From: Sceloporus undulatus
Taxonomy: Eukaryota > Chordata > Lepidosauria > Squamata > Phrynosomatidae
Assembly (NCBI RefSeq): GCF_019175285.1
Contig: NC_056529.1
Span: forward strand, 12,879,034-12,943,033
DNA: 64,000 nucleotides
Direction: 5' to 3'
Positions 63,741 to 64,000 of this stretch are shown here, piece after piece. Under the pieces are notes generated by a model. That model had not been told where the DNA came from and ran no database searches. It saw only the letters and a program-made list of their open reading frames with translations. A program made the position numbers and the translations under genes. Within the stretch, counting starts at the first letter, position 1. Each line of letters starts with the position of its first letter.

Positions 63741-64000
63741 GCAGCCCGGGAGACCCATGTTTTAACCTCCACGCAGCTGTGAAACACGCAGCCAGCGGTC
63801 TCTTCAACCTGATCCCCATCACAGGGTTGTTGGGAAGAAAAGCACAAACCTTGAGCCCATTGCAGGAAAGACTAATCCATGCATTAACTGAAGCACAGAA
63901 AGAAAACAGCTGGATGGACCTGATTCTTGATTCTCAAGAGTGTCTCCTCTACCTCTATTCATCCAGAGAGCTAGTTTCAAAGATGGATTGCAGCTTCACA
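63741..64000. other. Intergenic, nothing recognised
   Basis: No supported feature to the window end. Confidence 0.5.

Overview
This window is vertebrate nuclear DNA, most likely from a squamate reptile and probably an iguanian lizard. Both genes are intron-rich. About half of what lies around them is CR1, L2-like and Bov-B-like LINE pieces, tRNA-derived SINEs with Bov-B-like tails, a 5S rRNA-derived SINE and many palindromic MITEs. The squamate assignment rests on repeat families recognised by eye, not on a database search.

There are two protein-coding genes, arranged head to head as in the human 16q11.2 block (MYLK3 - C16orf87 - GPT2 - DNAJA2). C16orf87 (UPF0547, a small nuclear zinc-ribbon/AT-hook-like protein) lies on the minus strand in four coding exons from 33282 down to 22272 and translates to 154 aa. 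GPT2 (mitochondrial alanine aminotransferase 2) lies on the plus strand in eleven coding exons from 39385 to 59511 and translates to 523 aa. Every junction in both genes is GT-AG, the frame stays open throughout, and the lengths match my recollection of the human proteins. The two start codons are 6.1 kb apart, so this is not a compact bidirectional promoter.

Layout: 1-21.8 kb is intergenic and full of repeats, including a 640-bp TG-rich minisatellite beside a palindromic element that carries CTCF-like motifs. C16orf87 spans 21.8-33.3 kb, with a CpG-rich promoter holding two NRF1-type palindromes at 33.3-33.6 kb. A CR1 remnant of about 1.1 kb abuts that promoter. The spacer at 34.7-38.7 kb holds MITEs and a 40-bp-arm hairpin. 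A GC-rich GPT2 promoter with two GCT tracts leads into exon 1, which has a third tract encoding polyglutamine. GPT2 continues to 59.5 kb and is followed by a probable 3' UTR of up to 3.2 kb containing MITEs. The rest is intergenic.

No complete new gene system is visible. The most interesting non-genic signals are at least two and up to five relics with the architecture of Penelope-associated hammerhead ribozymes, the CTCF-motif palindrome, an unclassified 250-450 bp repeat family present six times, nested insertions that order the MITE and SINE families in time, and trinucleotide repeats clustered around the GPT2 start. No retroviral or other capsid-bearing element was recognised.
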